64,000 nucleotides of DNA. It comes from Isoetes taiwanensis. Taxonomy: Eukaryota > Streptophyta > Lycopodiopsida > Isoetales > Isoetaceae. A program made the translations under genes and the position numbers. Location: the NCBI GenBank assembly GCA_021234155.1, contig JAJEKV010000031.1, forward strand, positions 12,324,928-12,388,927, given 5' to 3'. The notes beneath the pieces were generated by a model. That model was given only the letters and a program-made list of their open reading frames with translations. It did not search any database and had not been told where the DNA came from. This document shows, piece after piece, positions 50,194-60,962 of the stretch (position 1 is the first letter of the stretch; each line of letters starts with the position of its first letter).

Positions 50194-50888
50194 TAATTCT
50201 GCATGCCATTTCTCATCAGTCCCTCCACCCATGCCTTTTCGCGGAACCAACTGCTCAAACAGGGTGGTTAAAGGCCCTAATATCCCGCCAGAATTGGAAT
50301 ATGCAGCTAATTGCAGACCAGTGTCACTCATTTCAAAAACATGGTTGCCAAATGCAATAGGCATGTCTGGAATATCTTCTTCATTGTTAAAGTTGGTCAG
50401 CGGCTTCTTGTCATCATTTAAACAAGCAAATGATATAACAGATTGTAAATGTGTGCGTAACAAACTCAACTGAAATGCCATGCGCTTTGAATCTGTTGGC
50501 GACCAATCTTTGGCACTTATTTGTGACATTATGAGCTTCAAATCACAAGAATCTTCTTCCATTTGTGTAAACAGTGGGAGTTCCTCCACAAAGCGGGCTA
50601 GGCGGGCAATGCTATCCTGAAACTCGACCCTATGAAATGGAGGAAGCGCAGCAATTTCAACATTGCCACCATACATTTTGTGAGGAAATTATCATGGGAT
50701 TTGTTGCATATCCGCAAAATCTTAGCCGAAACTCGTTTTTAAGATCATCAACATCTGCTGCATCGACATCTTTTTATGGCCATATAGAAGAGCCCTTTAA
50801 ACAGTTTTGCATCTTGTTTTACTAATGTTACGCCACTTTGAAAACGTTCAAAAACAGGACTCGCCTCCTTATCAAGATGAAAATCCCG

Positions 50889-52188
50889 GAAAGGATCGTA
50901 ACAAGAAGTCGACACATATGAAGGAGCATAATCAATTACAAATCTTATATATAAGGTTGGCTACTAATCCATTTCCCTCGATTGAATTAAGGAGCATGAT
51001 GTGCTCCATAGATTTCATTCATTTTTTATTCCGTCCTCAGAAAAGTAATACTAAGCATCTAAACCAAGTTACACAAACATGGGAAGTGTGATGGATATAG
51101 GCTTACCTTCTTGTTGAATATTGTGATATTACTTATCGCCGCATTAAGAATGGATAGTAGTACATCCTCCCGGCCCATTTGTGCTCAAAACTTCCAAGAC
51201 CTTCAAAGTCTAGGATTATAAACATATCGGTTGCCAACTATGCGCCTTGTCATCCACACCCCCATCGGTTACCGCCCACCGGCCACATCAAGTAACGATC
51301 CTGTTAGATGATTGAGCGGGGTAAGACTTTCCACGCTCTGCTTACCCATAGATGAAATAACTTTAAGATGTCCCTTCCAACTCAATTACATTGTCATAGA
51401 GCCCAAAGCGAATGACCATGGCAAGTGATATAGCATCGATAATGGAGCTTAGAAGACATCTGAAGCCCATCCACTAGCGGAGATAGTCCATTATTCTCGG
51501 CTCTTGCAATCTGAATGGGAACTAAGCAAAGGTCACCCGGTCACGCTAAGAGGAGGTTCTTCATTTCATCTTTCTCTAGGTAGCATGGCCCTTCAATTAT
51601 CTTTGCTTGGAATTTAACAGTGCTGGGGAACTCCTTTCCTTTTTCTATGCTTAGCCTCGTCAAAGAGTCTCGGCATAATTTATGTAATCGCTAACATTGG
51701 GAATCCTCGCCTGCAAAGACTTCCAACATTATGTTAAATGTAATATGCCTCGATCTGTCTATTCCTCCCAAGAGGAGGGTTTATGGCATACTTATCAAAT
51801 AGATGGTATAAGTAATCCAATTCAAGACAAGCCTTTTCATCCCCTTCATCCGCCGGACGTTTCTTCATGGGGTTATTCGGACCTTCACATGGCAAACTTC
51901 AAGAAGATGTTACTTTCAAAATCACGCAGGAAACCACATCGGCTTGCCACCATCATGAAGCGGCGGAGATGCAAATGGGTACCATAGATGACAGCTTTAG
52001 CTTGGACCATATAAACATTTTCCACCTTGAAACACAATTGTCTGCTTTTTACACGCTGCATGTTATCATCAAGCATGTACACATGCATCCATAGCGCATG
52101 TTTGTTCTCGCCTTCCACAGGATTTACTCTAACTGGTGCTCCTATCTCTCCTTCTTCAATATCTCCCCCAGTTCCCGATGTGGCGATG
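50889..52188 (-). pseudogene. VLIG-like GTPase domain of the large gene, decayed
   Basis: Minus strand. 52188-51885 gives an open stretch (PRIATSGTGGDIEEGEIGAP, RVKSRQLCFKVENVYMVQAK) of unknown fold. Around 51360-51305 is a P-loop-like region (SVESLTPLNHLTGSLLDVAG, followed by GVWMT), in which the GKS lysine-serine of the Walker A motif is not preserved in frame. 51209-51183 encodes DFEGLGSFE, the DxxG (G3) motif typical of very-large-inducible-type GTPases, in an alternative frame. The exon ends NAAISNITIFNKK at 51107, before a GTAAGC donor. The order G1-like, GVWMT, G3, NAA…TIFNKK is that of the family. Several frameshifts and stops make it non-functional as read. Confidence 0.75.
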
Positions 52189-52189
52189 C

Positions 52190-53398
52190 GGGGCTGATAG
52201 CCGCGAAGTTGAAATAGTAGATAGCTACAAGTATCTTGGTGTAGAATTCTGTAAGAACACACTCTGGGAACAGTGTATTACCAAGCGGGTGGCTGCTGGA
52301 TAGAGAGCACTCTATGCAATGCAAAACAATTGTTTTCGCGCAGAAATTCATGATTGGCCACGGAAAGCCCACTTGTTTCGGGCTTTGGTAGAGCCTGTTT
52401 TACTGTATGGTTCTGAAGTGTGGGGGCCTGCCATTAGTGCTAGTGCTTGGGAGAGCTTGGAGCGGGTGCAAAAGTCCTTTCTCACTTACAGCCTTGGAGT
52501 TAAAAGAACGGTGCCCTATGCTATTCTTTTACAAGAGACAGGTTTTTGGCCTCTTCAACATTCTGCCATGAAGCGCCATCTCCACTATATCTGCAAGGTG
52601 CACCACATGGACGATGTTAGGTATCCTGTTCTTGCACTTGCCATGGCTGAATCTCCTCTCGGCTTTGAAACGATGTTGGAAAGAGCATTGCACTACATGG
52701 TTTGCACGCTGGGGCAACAACCAGCGAAACCTTTACCGATGCTTGCCGGGCCCGATCCCGAAGCTTTTGCAACAATATCTTAATGGTCGCTTTTCTCAAA
52801 AGATATGGGACGCAAGCTTACTTTGGCCCAAGTGAAAACCGGTCATTATCATGCACACATAAATCCCACTTTGGCACCAGGGGCCCCAAGCTTATTTGCT
52901 TGCTTCATTGTCCGGGAACAAGCTTGTAGCTATTGCATCAATTCGCACGGGGGTCCCACAAAGCTACGGATTGAGACAGGGTAGATGGGAGCGGCCGCAA
53001 TTGCCGCTGAAGCGAGACTATGTGCCTGTTGCCGCCACAGGTTATTGAAGATGAAAGCCATACTCTTCGAAGTTGCCCCGCTTTTGAGATAGTCCGAATC
53101 ATTTTTCGACCTTAGCATTCCATTCCACTTCCACAACTTCTCGGTAGCACCATCCGTGCATGACTTGGCATTATACATACTTGAGGTTCTAGATAAACGT
53201 CTGCAATTACTGAGCCCTCAGTAGTCATTATCTAAGCTTGTCTAGTATCATCATTACTGCAAAGGTTTTTCCCTTGAAAACCTTTCGAGGCAGGGGTTTT
53301 TTAATCCTAGTAGCAATGATTGTACTAGCCCATTGTATGGGTCCCATGACCTATTGGTCTTCGTGGACGTTAAAAAAACTATTCTATTCTATTCTATT
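52190..53398 (+). mobile_element. LINE-D: 5'-truncated LINE with (TATTC)n tail
   Basis: The plus strand encodes the region after the reverse transcriptase active site: EIVDSYKYLGVEFCKNTLWE, then after a TAG LFRALVEPVLLYGSEVWGPA, SWESLERVQ-like text and VKRTVPYAILLQETGFWPLQ. Broken frames with HKLRIETGRW-like and zinc-like text follow. The 3' end has gtggacgttaaaa followed by (TATTC)n at 53380-53398. It is inserted against the sense of the large gene, between its N-terminal exon and GTPase region. No clear target duplication was found. Confidence 0.85.
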
Positions 53399-53399
53399 G

Positions 53400-55396
53400 C
53401 TTTATTTTTATTCTAACAGACCTTTCTTTGTTTTGAGAAGTGGCAACATCACGTTGGTTCACCTGGGCGAGGGTGGGATTTGCGCTAGGTTTTGAATATG
53501 ACAGACCTCAATGTCAGTTTTGTCCTTAATGGGTTGATGGATTAGAGATAACAATTTGAATGAGAAAAAAAAAATTGAAAAAGGCATGTGGGAGGGAAAA
53601 TTGGGACAGAAACGTAAGGTGTTGTGAGGAGACATCGATAAATTCCAGAATGAAAATGCAGGCTATATATTTTACTCGTCAAATCCAAATATGCCAATCC
53701 GATGGTTCGGGTCGATGCATTAGTACTATTTGGACTGGTGTATAGAGTTTTAATTTATTGATCCACTTTCATAATTGCACATACGCCGAAATCCTTGATT
53801 GCAATTCATTTGTATTTAATTTAGAAAGACAGTAAAAGTATTGAAAAGTTCTAACACAATCTAGGTCTTTTAAGGAAAACTAGATGTTAACATAGATTAT
53901 CATTCAATTTCCTCAACAATATGGAATGTTTCTTCTTGAATTGAATAAAGAAGACAATTTTGGTGACTGGCAATATAGAATATAAGATCTACATAAATTC
54001 ACTTTGTCTACTATTCACAATCTAAATTGAGTTATGGTTAACGAAATATTGAAAGTACTTCTTTACAAAGATCAAACATTCCTCCATAGCAAGAATATGA
54101 AAGATGGGATTTTTGTAGTTGCATGTGAAGGCAAATTAGCACAAATCACTTATAAACTAGTAATGGCATCGATCCGAGCCCTCGGATCGTTATTCTGGGA
54201 CGGGACGAGCAGCTATATATGTGCTCGTCATTGTTATGGCTAGTTATTGGCATCTTCTCACAGCAACATCTCTTTCCTTGTCCGTTGCTTCCCACCCTAC
54301 CTGCCTTTATATATTGTTTCGGATTCGTCTATTTTCTATATGTTTCTGCTTCTTACTGACCACTCATTGGGTGATGCTTTTTCAATGTTGTTAAAAAACC
54401 CATTTTTTATTTTTAAAGTACTTTTATAAAAATCTTCATGTTTTTTAAAGGATTTTTATGATTTGGTATGGCCAAAAAACAAAATTGCACATTCTTTGCA
54501 CTGCTTTATCGGACATATTTGCTATCAAGACGTAGCATGCCAACAAGTAAATCAGAAGCTTATTAAGTTCAAGTACAAAGATATCATAGCTATTTTGCCA
54601 TGCAACTCTCAAGAAAGTTTAGAATTACATTATTATAGAAGTTAAGATATATAAGAATTCTATATACAAAGATAAATAAGTTCAAGAATATCACATGTTT
54701 GGATAAAAAAAAATCACAGTCTAAGGATTTTTAAGGATTTTTAAAGATTTTTAAGGATTTTTGAGGATTTTATATAAAATACGTGTTTAAAGATTTTTTC
54801 CAAAAATTTTAAAAATCTTCAAAAAATCTTAAAAAACGTTTTTTAAACATACGAATTTTGACGTACTTAACAACATTGCTTTTTTCCACCCGATGGGTGA
54901 TGCTCTCTCTATTTTCCACCCGTTGGGTGATGCTAGATGATTTCCACTTGTTGGTGATGCTATTTTTTCTTTTTCCACCTTTCAGTGATGTTTCTTTTTC
55001 TATATATGTTTGTTTACGGTTCCTAATATCTAATGGATGTTTAGTTTTGGCTATTATTTTCTTATGAGTGTTCTCGGGCTCTCGCCATGGGGAGCAGGGA
55101 CTCCAGTATTTTTTCTAATGTTTAACAGGTAATCTCTTCTAGAAATTTCTCCATTTTTCTCGTGTTTCCTACTAAGATTCCATGAGTGCTGAGGCAGTTG
55201 CTTTACGCGGCTTCAATTCTCCTCACCTTGCTCTTCGCCGTATCCCCGTCAAGCATCCATGTCTCATTGGTTTTCCTCGAAAACCCGGAAGTACGTATTT
55301 TTATCCCCGATGAGAAGTTGTCGCCATTGTCCCTCTCTCCTTTGCTTCTATTACTTATTTCATTTATGGGTAGCTAGATTTAATGTTCCTTTATGG
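53400..55396. other. Intron-like sequence of the large gene with simple tandem repeats
   Basis: No coding exon is evident. Two repeat blocks stand out. At 54720-54850 there are tandem aaggattttt/aagatttttaa units in both orientations. At about 54885-54985 there are four units of ttttccaccc(g)ttgggtgatgct, with a stray unit near 54357. An inverted-like T-rich/A-rich pair near 54795-54845 could fold. Confidence 0.6.
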
Positions 55397-55399
55397 TCA

Positions 55400-56592
55400 C
55401 CCCCATTCGGCCTTTCCTCCCATGCATTGTATAATCGTCATAGATGAATTACTATACATACCCCCTCTTGTGGTATCACTATAAGTACTTTCCACATGCG
55501 CGGCTCTATCTTCTATTGTCACCACCGATTTGGATAGATTGGACCGACGATCTGCTGATGATGAGCACGCCAAAGCGCTTGGGCCACGCTTGCACTTTTT
55601 TGAGGACTTGAAATGGGTGCACATGGGGATAAAGTCGCTAACAAATTTTGATGCTTTGGCGAGGATCGCCTTTTAACTTCCTACCGATTGATTGGTCTGC
55701 ACAACTTCTTCTTGCTTAAGCTGATCTAAATCATTTTTTAGCTCGGTCGCACCACTTAGACCAGAACTCTCCACAAAGGTTTCAAAATCTCGCTCCGACA
55801 ATCCATGCAAATCAATAGAACAGCCACTCCATTGCAGCACTAGACGAGATAATTCATCCTTAGGAACATGCCTGATTTCAGTTTTAGGTATTACTCTAGG
55901 TGGGCGCTTTTCACAAACCCTGATCTAATTTCTACATCATCTTCTGAAGCTTTTACTACAGACAACTGAAGCCTGCACGTCCGATCCTTTCTTGGAAGAC
56001 TTCTAACAGCTTTAGGGATGATATCATGCTTAACCTCGATGCAAGGGTAGATAAGATCACAAAGTTCTGTTATATACCTGATAAAATTGCAAGAGACATC
56101 GTTTCTTTTTGCATTTCGAAGTTCCTTTCCTTCATGCCAGTAGAATATGCCGATATTGTTTGATGCTAGTATACAAGCATAGAGTCCAGAAGGAAGAGCA
56201 TCATTTTTCAAACGCTGGACATCTTCTTCAGAACATATTTTGTTGGTTATTAAGATTTGGATCATCATCTTTTTGCTGCCATAAAATCCCACTGTTTTGA
56301 GGGGGACTTGTGAAACCAGGCCATCGTTGATGGGCTTTGCAGCCGAAATTCCTGGATCCAGCTTCATTAGCAAAGCCGAGATCTGATCCTTTGCTAGCAC
56401 CACCTTCTCCACGAAGCTTAGATCCTGTCTGTCGGGCTTGATGTGCATAAGCATGAACAGATTAGTTGCTGCGTGCTTTTCTATTGCATCAATCATTTCT
56501 ACTTCTTCAACGCCCATATCGTCGATGCATGCTTCCTGGTTCTTAGATTCTTCCTCATTTTCACAATCGCCACTATCCATTTGTTCCTGAAT
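55400..56592 (-). pseudogene. Second exon (N-terminal region) of the large gene
   Basis: An acceptor (aaaacaaaaacag) precedes 56592. The frame reads IQEQMDSGDCENEEESKNQE, then LMHIKPDRQDLSFVEKVVLA, LKTVGFYGSKKMMIQILITN, LPSGLYACILASNNIGIFYW and IRYITELCDLIYPCIE. A shift near 55915 breaks it. It resumes as PRVIPKTEIRHVPKDELSRL and WSGCSIDLHGLSERDFETFV, meets a TAA near 55672, and stays open in the same frame to about 55397. The GLYA-ILAS-GIFYW and FIRY-T-LCD patterns match what I know from the N-terminal part of VLIG-like/VWFA proteins. The exon phase fits exon 1 (phase 0). Confidence 0.75.
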
Positions 56593-56694
56593 CTGTTTTT
56601 GTTTTTGTCAAGTTTTCGTTATATGAGCAAAGGTAGAAAAAATAAAAAGTCTGAAACTGAGATCAGAGAGCTTGGAATACTTAGAGTGTTTTAC

Positions 56695-56787
56695 CTCCGG
56701 TTCCTCGATTGAATCAATCATCTCTACTTCTTCAGCATCCATGTCGCCTATGCATGCTTCATCAACTTCACCATCGCCACCACCCAT
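56695..56787 (-). CDS. First coding exon of the large gene
   Basis: An ATG at 56787 opens 31 codons (MGGGDGEVDEACIGDMDAEE, VEMIDSIEEPE) ending at a CCGGAG/GTAAAA donor, phase 0. That fits the acceptor before 56592. It is strongly acidic. The motif ACI-DM-EEVEMID-IE recurs almost unchanged in the second exon (56530-56480), a sign of an internal duplication. No earlier in-frame ATG is plausible, and the upstream sequence is leader-like with a GA repeat. Confidence 0.65.
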
Positions 56788-56830
56788 TTTTTCTTCGATT
56801 CTGTTTTTGAAGCTCTCGTTCTAGTAAGTA

Positions 56831-56849
56831 TCAGAGAGAGAGAGAGGGA
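56831..56849 (-). promoter_or_regulatory. GA/CT microsatellite in the presumed 5' leader of the large gene
   Basis: A (GA)n run (CT on the gene strand) lies about 45-60 bp before the ATG. CT-rich tracts are common in plant 5' leaders and core promoters. No clear TATA box was identified, so the role is a guess. Confidence 0.4.
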
Positions 56850-57119
56850 AGGAAAGATAACAAGGCAGCTCATCCCACAGAGCTTGATGTTGGAGCAAGC
56901 CAAGCGAATCTGGTGATGGATCCTTTGATTTAACCATACTCCGTAGAAAGCATAAAACGAATGAGTGGAGAGGTGGTACTAAAGTAAAATAAAGTAAAAG
57001 TGAGTAGCTGTCCGGACGATTTGAGCGTGAAAATTAAAGTGCACATAATTCGCTACCGTCTAGACTAGGGTGATTTTTCACGACGCTGGTGTCCCGATAG
57101 CTATTTCTAAGTGGTCCAC

Positions 57120-57302
57120 GAAAGCAACTAACAAATAAACTAGCTAAAGCAAGTTTGGTTACTTTGCACATAAAGCAACTAACAATAAACTAGCCTAAAG
57201 CAAGTTTGGTTACTTTGCACATGATTTTATGGAAACTTGTAGATGTGGAAAGCAAGTTTGGTTACTTTGCACATGATTTTATGGAAACTTGTAGATGTGG
57301 AG
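57120..57302. repeat. Nested tandem duplications
   Basis: The segment agcaagtttggttactttgcacat occurs three times (about 57146, 57202 and 57253). The first two copies share aagcaactaacaa-ataaacta in front. The last two share gattttatggaaacttgtag-atgtgga behind. This looks like two successive tandem duplications with different unit lengths. Confidence 0.85.
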
Positions 57303-57382
57303 CACCGTATATATTAGACGCCGTCATGTTATAGCCCCGGCCATATTCGTGGTATATTCGCGTTTTTCACATGTTATAGCCA

Positions 57383-57512
57383 CGCCCAAAAATAATTACA
57401 CTTCTCATAATTAAGGGAATCATAACTAGAATGCAATGCAGATCTTCACGCCCAAAAATAATTACACTTCTGATAATTAAGGGAATCATAACTAGAATGC
57501 AATGCAGATCTT
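57383..57512. repeat. Tandem duplication, unit about 65 bp
   Basis: cacgcccaaaaataattacac followed by ttct-ataattaagggaatcat and aactagaatgcaatgcagatctt occurs twice, at about 57383-57446 and 57448-57512, with one or two differences. It lies in or next to the presumed 3' LTR of the adjacent copia element. Confidence 0.85.
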
Positions 57513-57599
57513 CCCATTCATCGTAACAAAAAATATTACAGATATAGTTTTGGGCATCGGACAGATGCGACTCTTGGACTGCCACATGGACACTCTAAT

Positions 57600-59800
57600 C
57601 CTAATCATAGATCCTATGCTGATATTTCAATACTCCCACTTCAGCCAGGATCTATGATCTTGATGTCAAATTTGAGTATCTTCAATAATCCTCGATCATG
57701 TTGAAACTTATCACGACCAAGAGCCTTGGTTAATAAGTCTACTAACATATCTTCAGTAGAACAGAATTTTAGATCTATCACACCATTGCTCACATGCTCT
57801 CGAATAAAGTGATGACGAATATCAATATGCCGAGCTCTGCCATGAAACTTTGCAGGGAAGAGTGCCAAGGCAATAGCACTTCTATTATCACAAATAATGG
57901 AGTTGGCATATGTTGCTCCAGCAAAACATCTTGAAGTAATCGACGAAGCCAAATTGCCTCTTGAGTGTCTAATCCTGCGGCATAATACTTTGCTTCAGTG
58001 CTAGAAAGAGCTACACTAGTTTGCTTCTTGCCGCGCCAAGAGGCCACACAGTCACCAAGTAGGAAAATAAATGTAGATGTGGATCTTCTAACCTCCAACT
58101 CCCCCGCCCAATCTACATCTGAGTAACCTTTCAAGATAAAAGGGGCAGAACCAGCTTGATAAATTAAATCATACTCCCTTGTAGCTTGCAAATAGCGCAT
58201 GATACGCTTGACGGCCACCCAGTATTGTGGCCCTGGGTTGTCAAGAAATTGACTAACAGCTCCCACTGCAAATGAAATGTCTGGTCTTGTACATACAGCC
58301 AAATAAATAAGACAACCTACTGCATGCCGATATGGGATGTTCTTCATAGCATCTTGCTCGGCTTGTGTATTGGGTCTCATTTCAGAGGTAAGTTTCAGAT
58401 TCGGCTCCATGGGTGTAGAGATGGGATTGCAATCTGCCATATCGAAACCTGTGAAGAACTTCATCAATGTATTGTGTTTGCACCATCCTTAGGCAGCCGT
58501 GATCCCGATCTCGAAGAATCTGAATTCCAAGGCAATAATGGATATCACCCATATATGTCATTTCAAACTCAGACGATAACTGCTTCTTTGCTTGGTTCAA
58601 AAATACAAGAATGTTGGAAACCAGGATGCAGTCATCAACATATAATGCTAAACACAAAGAAATCTCCCACAGTTTGTACATAAACATTAGAATCAGCATG
58701 AGCATTATGGAATCCCAAAGCAAGCAAATAACCATTAATTCGGTCATACCACGCTTTAGGGGATTGTTTAAGATCATATAGAGCCTTCTTCAGCTTACAT
58801 ACCAGGTGCTCTTGCCCAGCCACTTCATAGCCTTCAGGTTGAGAAATATAAATCTTCTCTTGCAGCTCTCCATGTAAAAATGCCGGCGAACATCCATTTG
58901 ATGGACTTCTAGGTTCTTGTGAGCTGCCATAGCTAAAAGATTTTCTCGCATCAACTTTCTCATCACTTGGACGTTGGGATGTCCAAGACGGTTGTGCCAC
59001 AACTGCATATCTTCACTCCTAGCAGTTGTAGATAATGCCTGAAATGGGCTCCTAACAATGGCATCCAACCTGTATAATTGTTCTACACGTGTGCCTGTTG
59101 CAAAGGAGAAACCCCGTTCATTATTTATGGTGCAGCCATTCTTGAGGAAAGTCACACTTAAATCAGCATCGGTAGTCTTGCCAACGGATAATAATGTTTG
59201 GGCCAACTCTGGTACATAGTGTACATCTTGAATCTCCTTAACGCCATCATCCAACTCAACCAATATTGTTCCTTTCCCAGCAATTTGAAGAGGTCTACTG
59301 TCTCCTACATAGACTTGGCGCTGCGCGCTTGACTCTTCAAATGTATTAAATTGCTAACAAAAGGGTGTCATATGGATTGTGGCCCCAGAATCCAGCCATA
59401 AAGTCTTCTCACTAGATTCTATTATTGAGCTATGCACCATAAATAATTTTTCATTGTTGCCACTTTCTTCTCTTGCTTTGTTCCTGTTTCTATCTTCTCC
59501 AAGCCGGACTCTACAATCCTTGGCAATATGTCCAGATTTTCCACATCTATAGCAAGAGCGTGATTCAAACTTAGCAGGTCTAGCCCCCCTCTGATTCCTG
59601 TTGGGTCTGCCACTGTCATTTGGCCCTTTATTCTATCCACCATCAAACCGCCTGGGTTTCTTTCCAAATCCTTGCCTTCTATTCTCGACAAAGAATGCTG
59701 AATTCTTATAGTGTCTCTTAGACGGTTGTTTATCTTTAGGGTTTCCTCGAAAACCCAAAAGAACGAGGTTTTCATCCTGGGGATAAGCTCCCTTCATAGA
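57600..59800 (-). pseudogene. Second Ty1/copia element, internally deleted
   Basis: Minus strand from about 59790: gag end with zinc knuckle (CYRCGKSGHIAKDC), protease (LWLDSGATIHMT), pre-integrase (LWHNRLGHPNVQVMRKLMRE). This runs directly into reverse transcriptase text (MAAHKNLEVHQMDV, then GELQEKIYISQPEGYEVAGQ). The whole integrase and the reverse transcriptase N-terminus are deleted. LYVDDCILVS, YRHAVGCLIYLAVCTRPDIS, YSDVDWAGELEVRRSTSTFI and the RNase H end (FHGRARHIDIRHHFIREHVS) follow, with frameshifts. A polypurine tract (gaagtgggag) near 57640 marks the start of a 3' LTR. No 5' LTR is visible beyond 59800. It is a different family from the split element. Confidence 0.92.
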
Positions 59801-59827
59801 GATACTTTCGCATGCAGCATAGCATGT

Positions 59828-59941
59828 TTCTGTTTATGGAGATGCCCATAAGGGCCATGTGTTCAGCACGTGTTCTGTTTATGGAGATGCTCACAAGGGC
59901 CATTTTGTAGCACAACATGTGTTCTGTTTATGGAGAACCAA
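59828..59941. repeat. Three-copy tandem repeat, unit about 47 bp
   Basis: gttctgtttatggagatgc-ca-aagggccat occurs twice in full and once in part (gttctgtttatggagaacc) between 59828 and 59941. Confidence 0.85.
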
Positions 59942-59984
59942 CCCCGATGACATTAATCGTGCGTTGGTAGCTTACTAGAAGAAG

Positions 59985-60571
59985 GTGATTAACTTGTTGG
60001 GGGAGATAGACACATCCTCAGATGAATTGAAAGAAGGATGGTTGCCTAAAACTAGGTGGAGGACCTTAGCAGGTGCTGAGGATATTGATAACACTGTTAG
60101 TAACATTCATAAGCATTATGCTCATCCTCCTTCTGACAAACACTATGTTGGTCCTAAGAACAACAGGCCAAAGTTTCTAGCATGGAACCTTATGAATCTT
60201 CCACTGACTTGGAGTGCCACTAATTTGTGGTAGTAAAGTCAGTAGATTTAGAGACCTATCCAGTGCGGTTGGGATACATCATCTCTGATATTTGCAAAGA
60301 AGAAGGTAATATTAACTTCAACCATGTGCTTGTGGAATGGTGGTGTCCAGTGCATCAGTTGACCAATGTATCAGATAAAGAAAGATACTTAGCTTGTTGG
60401 ACAAAGAAATGGAGGAAAAATCCTAGTGATCCTGATCTTTGGTTAAAACTTTGAAAGTGTATTGTACTCATGGACTCCAAAAACTGTTCCAGGTAGAAAT
60501 GTGAGAATTACAATACCTCAAGATGTCAGGAAGAAGGCTACGATATCATTGGGGGTGCTTGAAGAAAAGTG
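59985..60571 (+). pseudogene. Unrecognised gene, 3' part
   Basis: The frame to 60233 reads INLLGEIDTSSDELKEGWLP, KTRWRTLAGAEDIDNTVSNI and PKFLAWNLMNLPLTWSATNL. A shifted frame (60227-60454) goes on as VKSVDLETYPVRLGYIISDI, NINFNHVLVEWWCPVH and KERYLACWTKKWRKNPSDPD. A third piece (60455-60571) reads SWTPKTVPGRNVRITIPQDV and ends …GVLEEK with TGA. All three look like genuine protein and seem to be one gene with frameshifts or short introns. The middle part resembles the chromatin/BAH-like region found in some transposon-linked proteins, but I cannot assign a family. Confidence 0.45.
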
Positions 60572-60962
60572 AATAACTATGTAAATTTTTTTCGTCACGT
60601 TTTTAAAAATATAGTGTTATATTATGAAATATTGACTATTTTGTAAATAATATTACGTTTTCATAATTTTGAGGTAGTTTGTGTGAATTTGAATATGCTA
60701 CTAAAAACATACAATATAAAATTTGTCCCAATATTAAGACATAATCCCAATTTAATTGAATGATGGTTAAATAGTACCAACATGTCGTGTAGAGCAGGAG
60801 GACAACTTTGTGAGAGGCGACACAGACTCATAATAATGATTTTGTTTAAAGACATGCTATTTACGTTGCAAGTAATTTATTTATTCATACAAACTTACTA
60901 TGAAACATATATAATAATATTATATAGCAAAGACCCTCAAGTTTTATTCACGACATCTTGGT

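Larger units (their letters stand above)
46996..50888 (-). pseudogene. Central exon of the large gene: helical region, Cys/His repeats, VWFA domain
   Basis: Minus strand from about 50888: DFHLDKEASPVFERFQSGVT, LFKGLFYMAIK, frameshifts near 50700 and 50678, then YGGNVEIAALPPFHRVEFQD and an α-helical segment to HAEL at 50194. Two MITEs follow (49768-50193 and 48937-49752). Their removal with one TAA each continues the same frame as ECFLVSIAERREHRVLEWL. Then come about 12 Cys/His clusters (CSCKCDRCFLRC, CSHSCNGSHRCSESC, HRCNCRQHMCKDKC, and so on) and, after shifts near 47690 and 47470, SEDGHHFSC-like text and the VWFA domain HVIFIIDKSGSM with DxSxS, …VVIFLSDGGNNGGG…. A last shift near 47055 gives TIMFGNDPYKQ and a CAG/GTA donor. 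Such GTPase-VWFA proteins are known in diverse eukaryotes. Confidence 0.8.

Noticed and set aside
54720-54850. T/A-rich repeat considered as a scaffold attachment site or telomere-like array
   Set aside because: The aaggattttt units are imperfect and do not match the plant telomere repeat. No other evidence supports a function.
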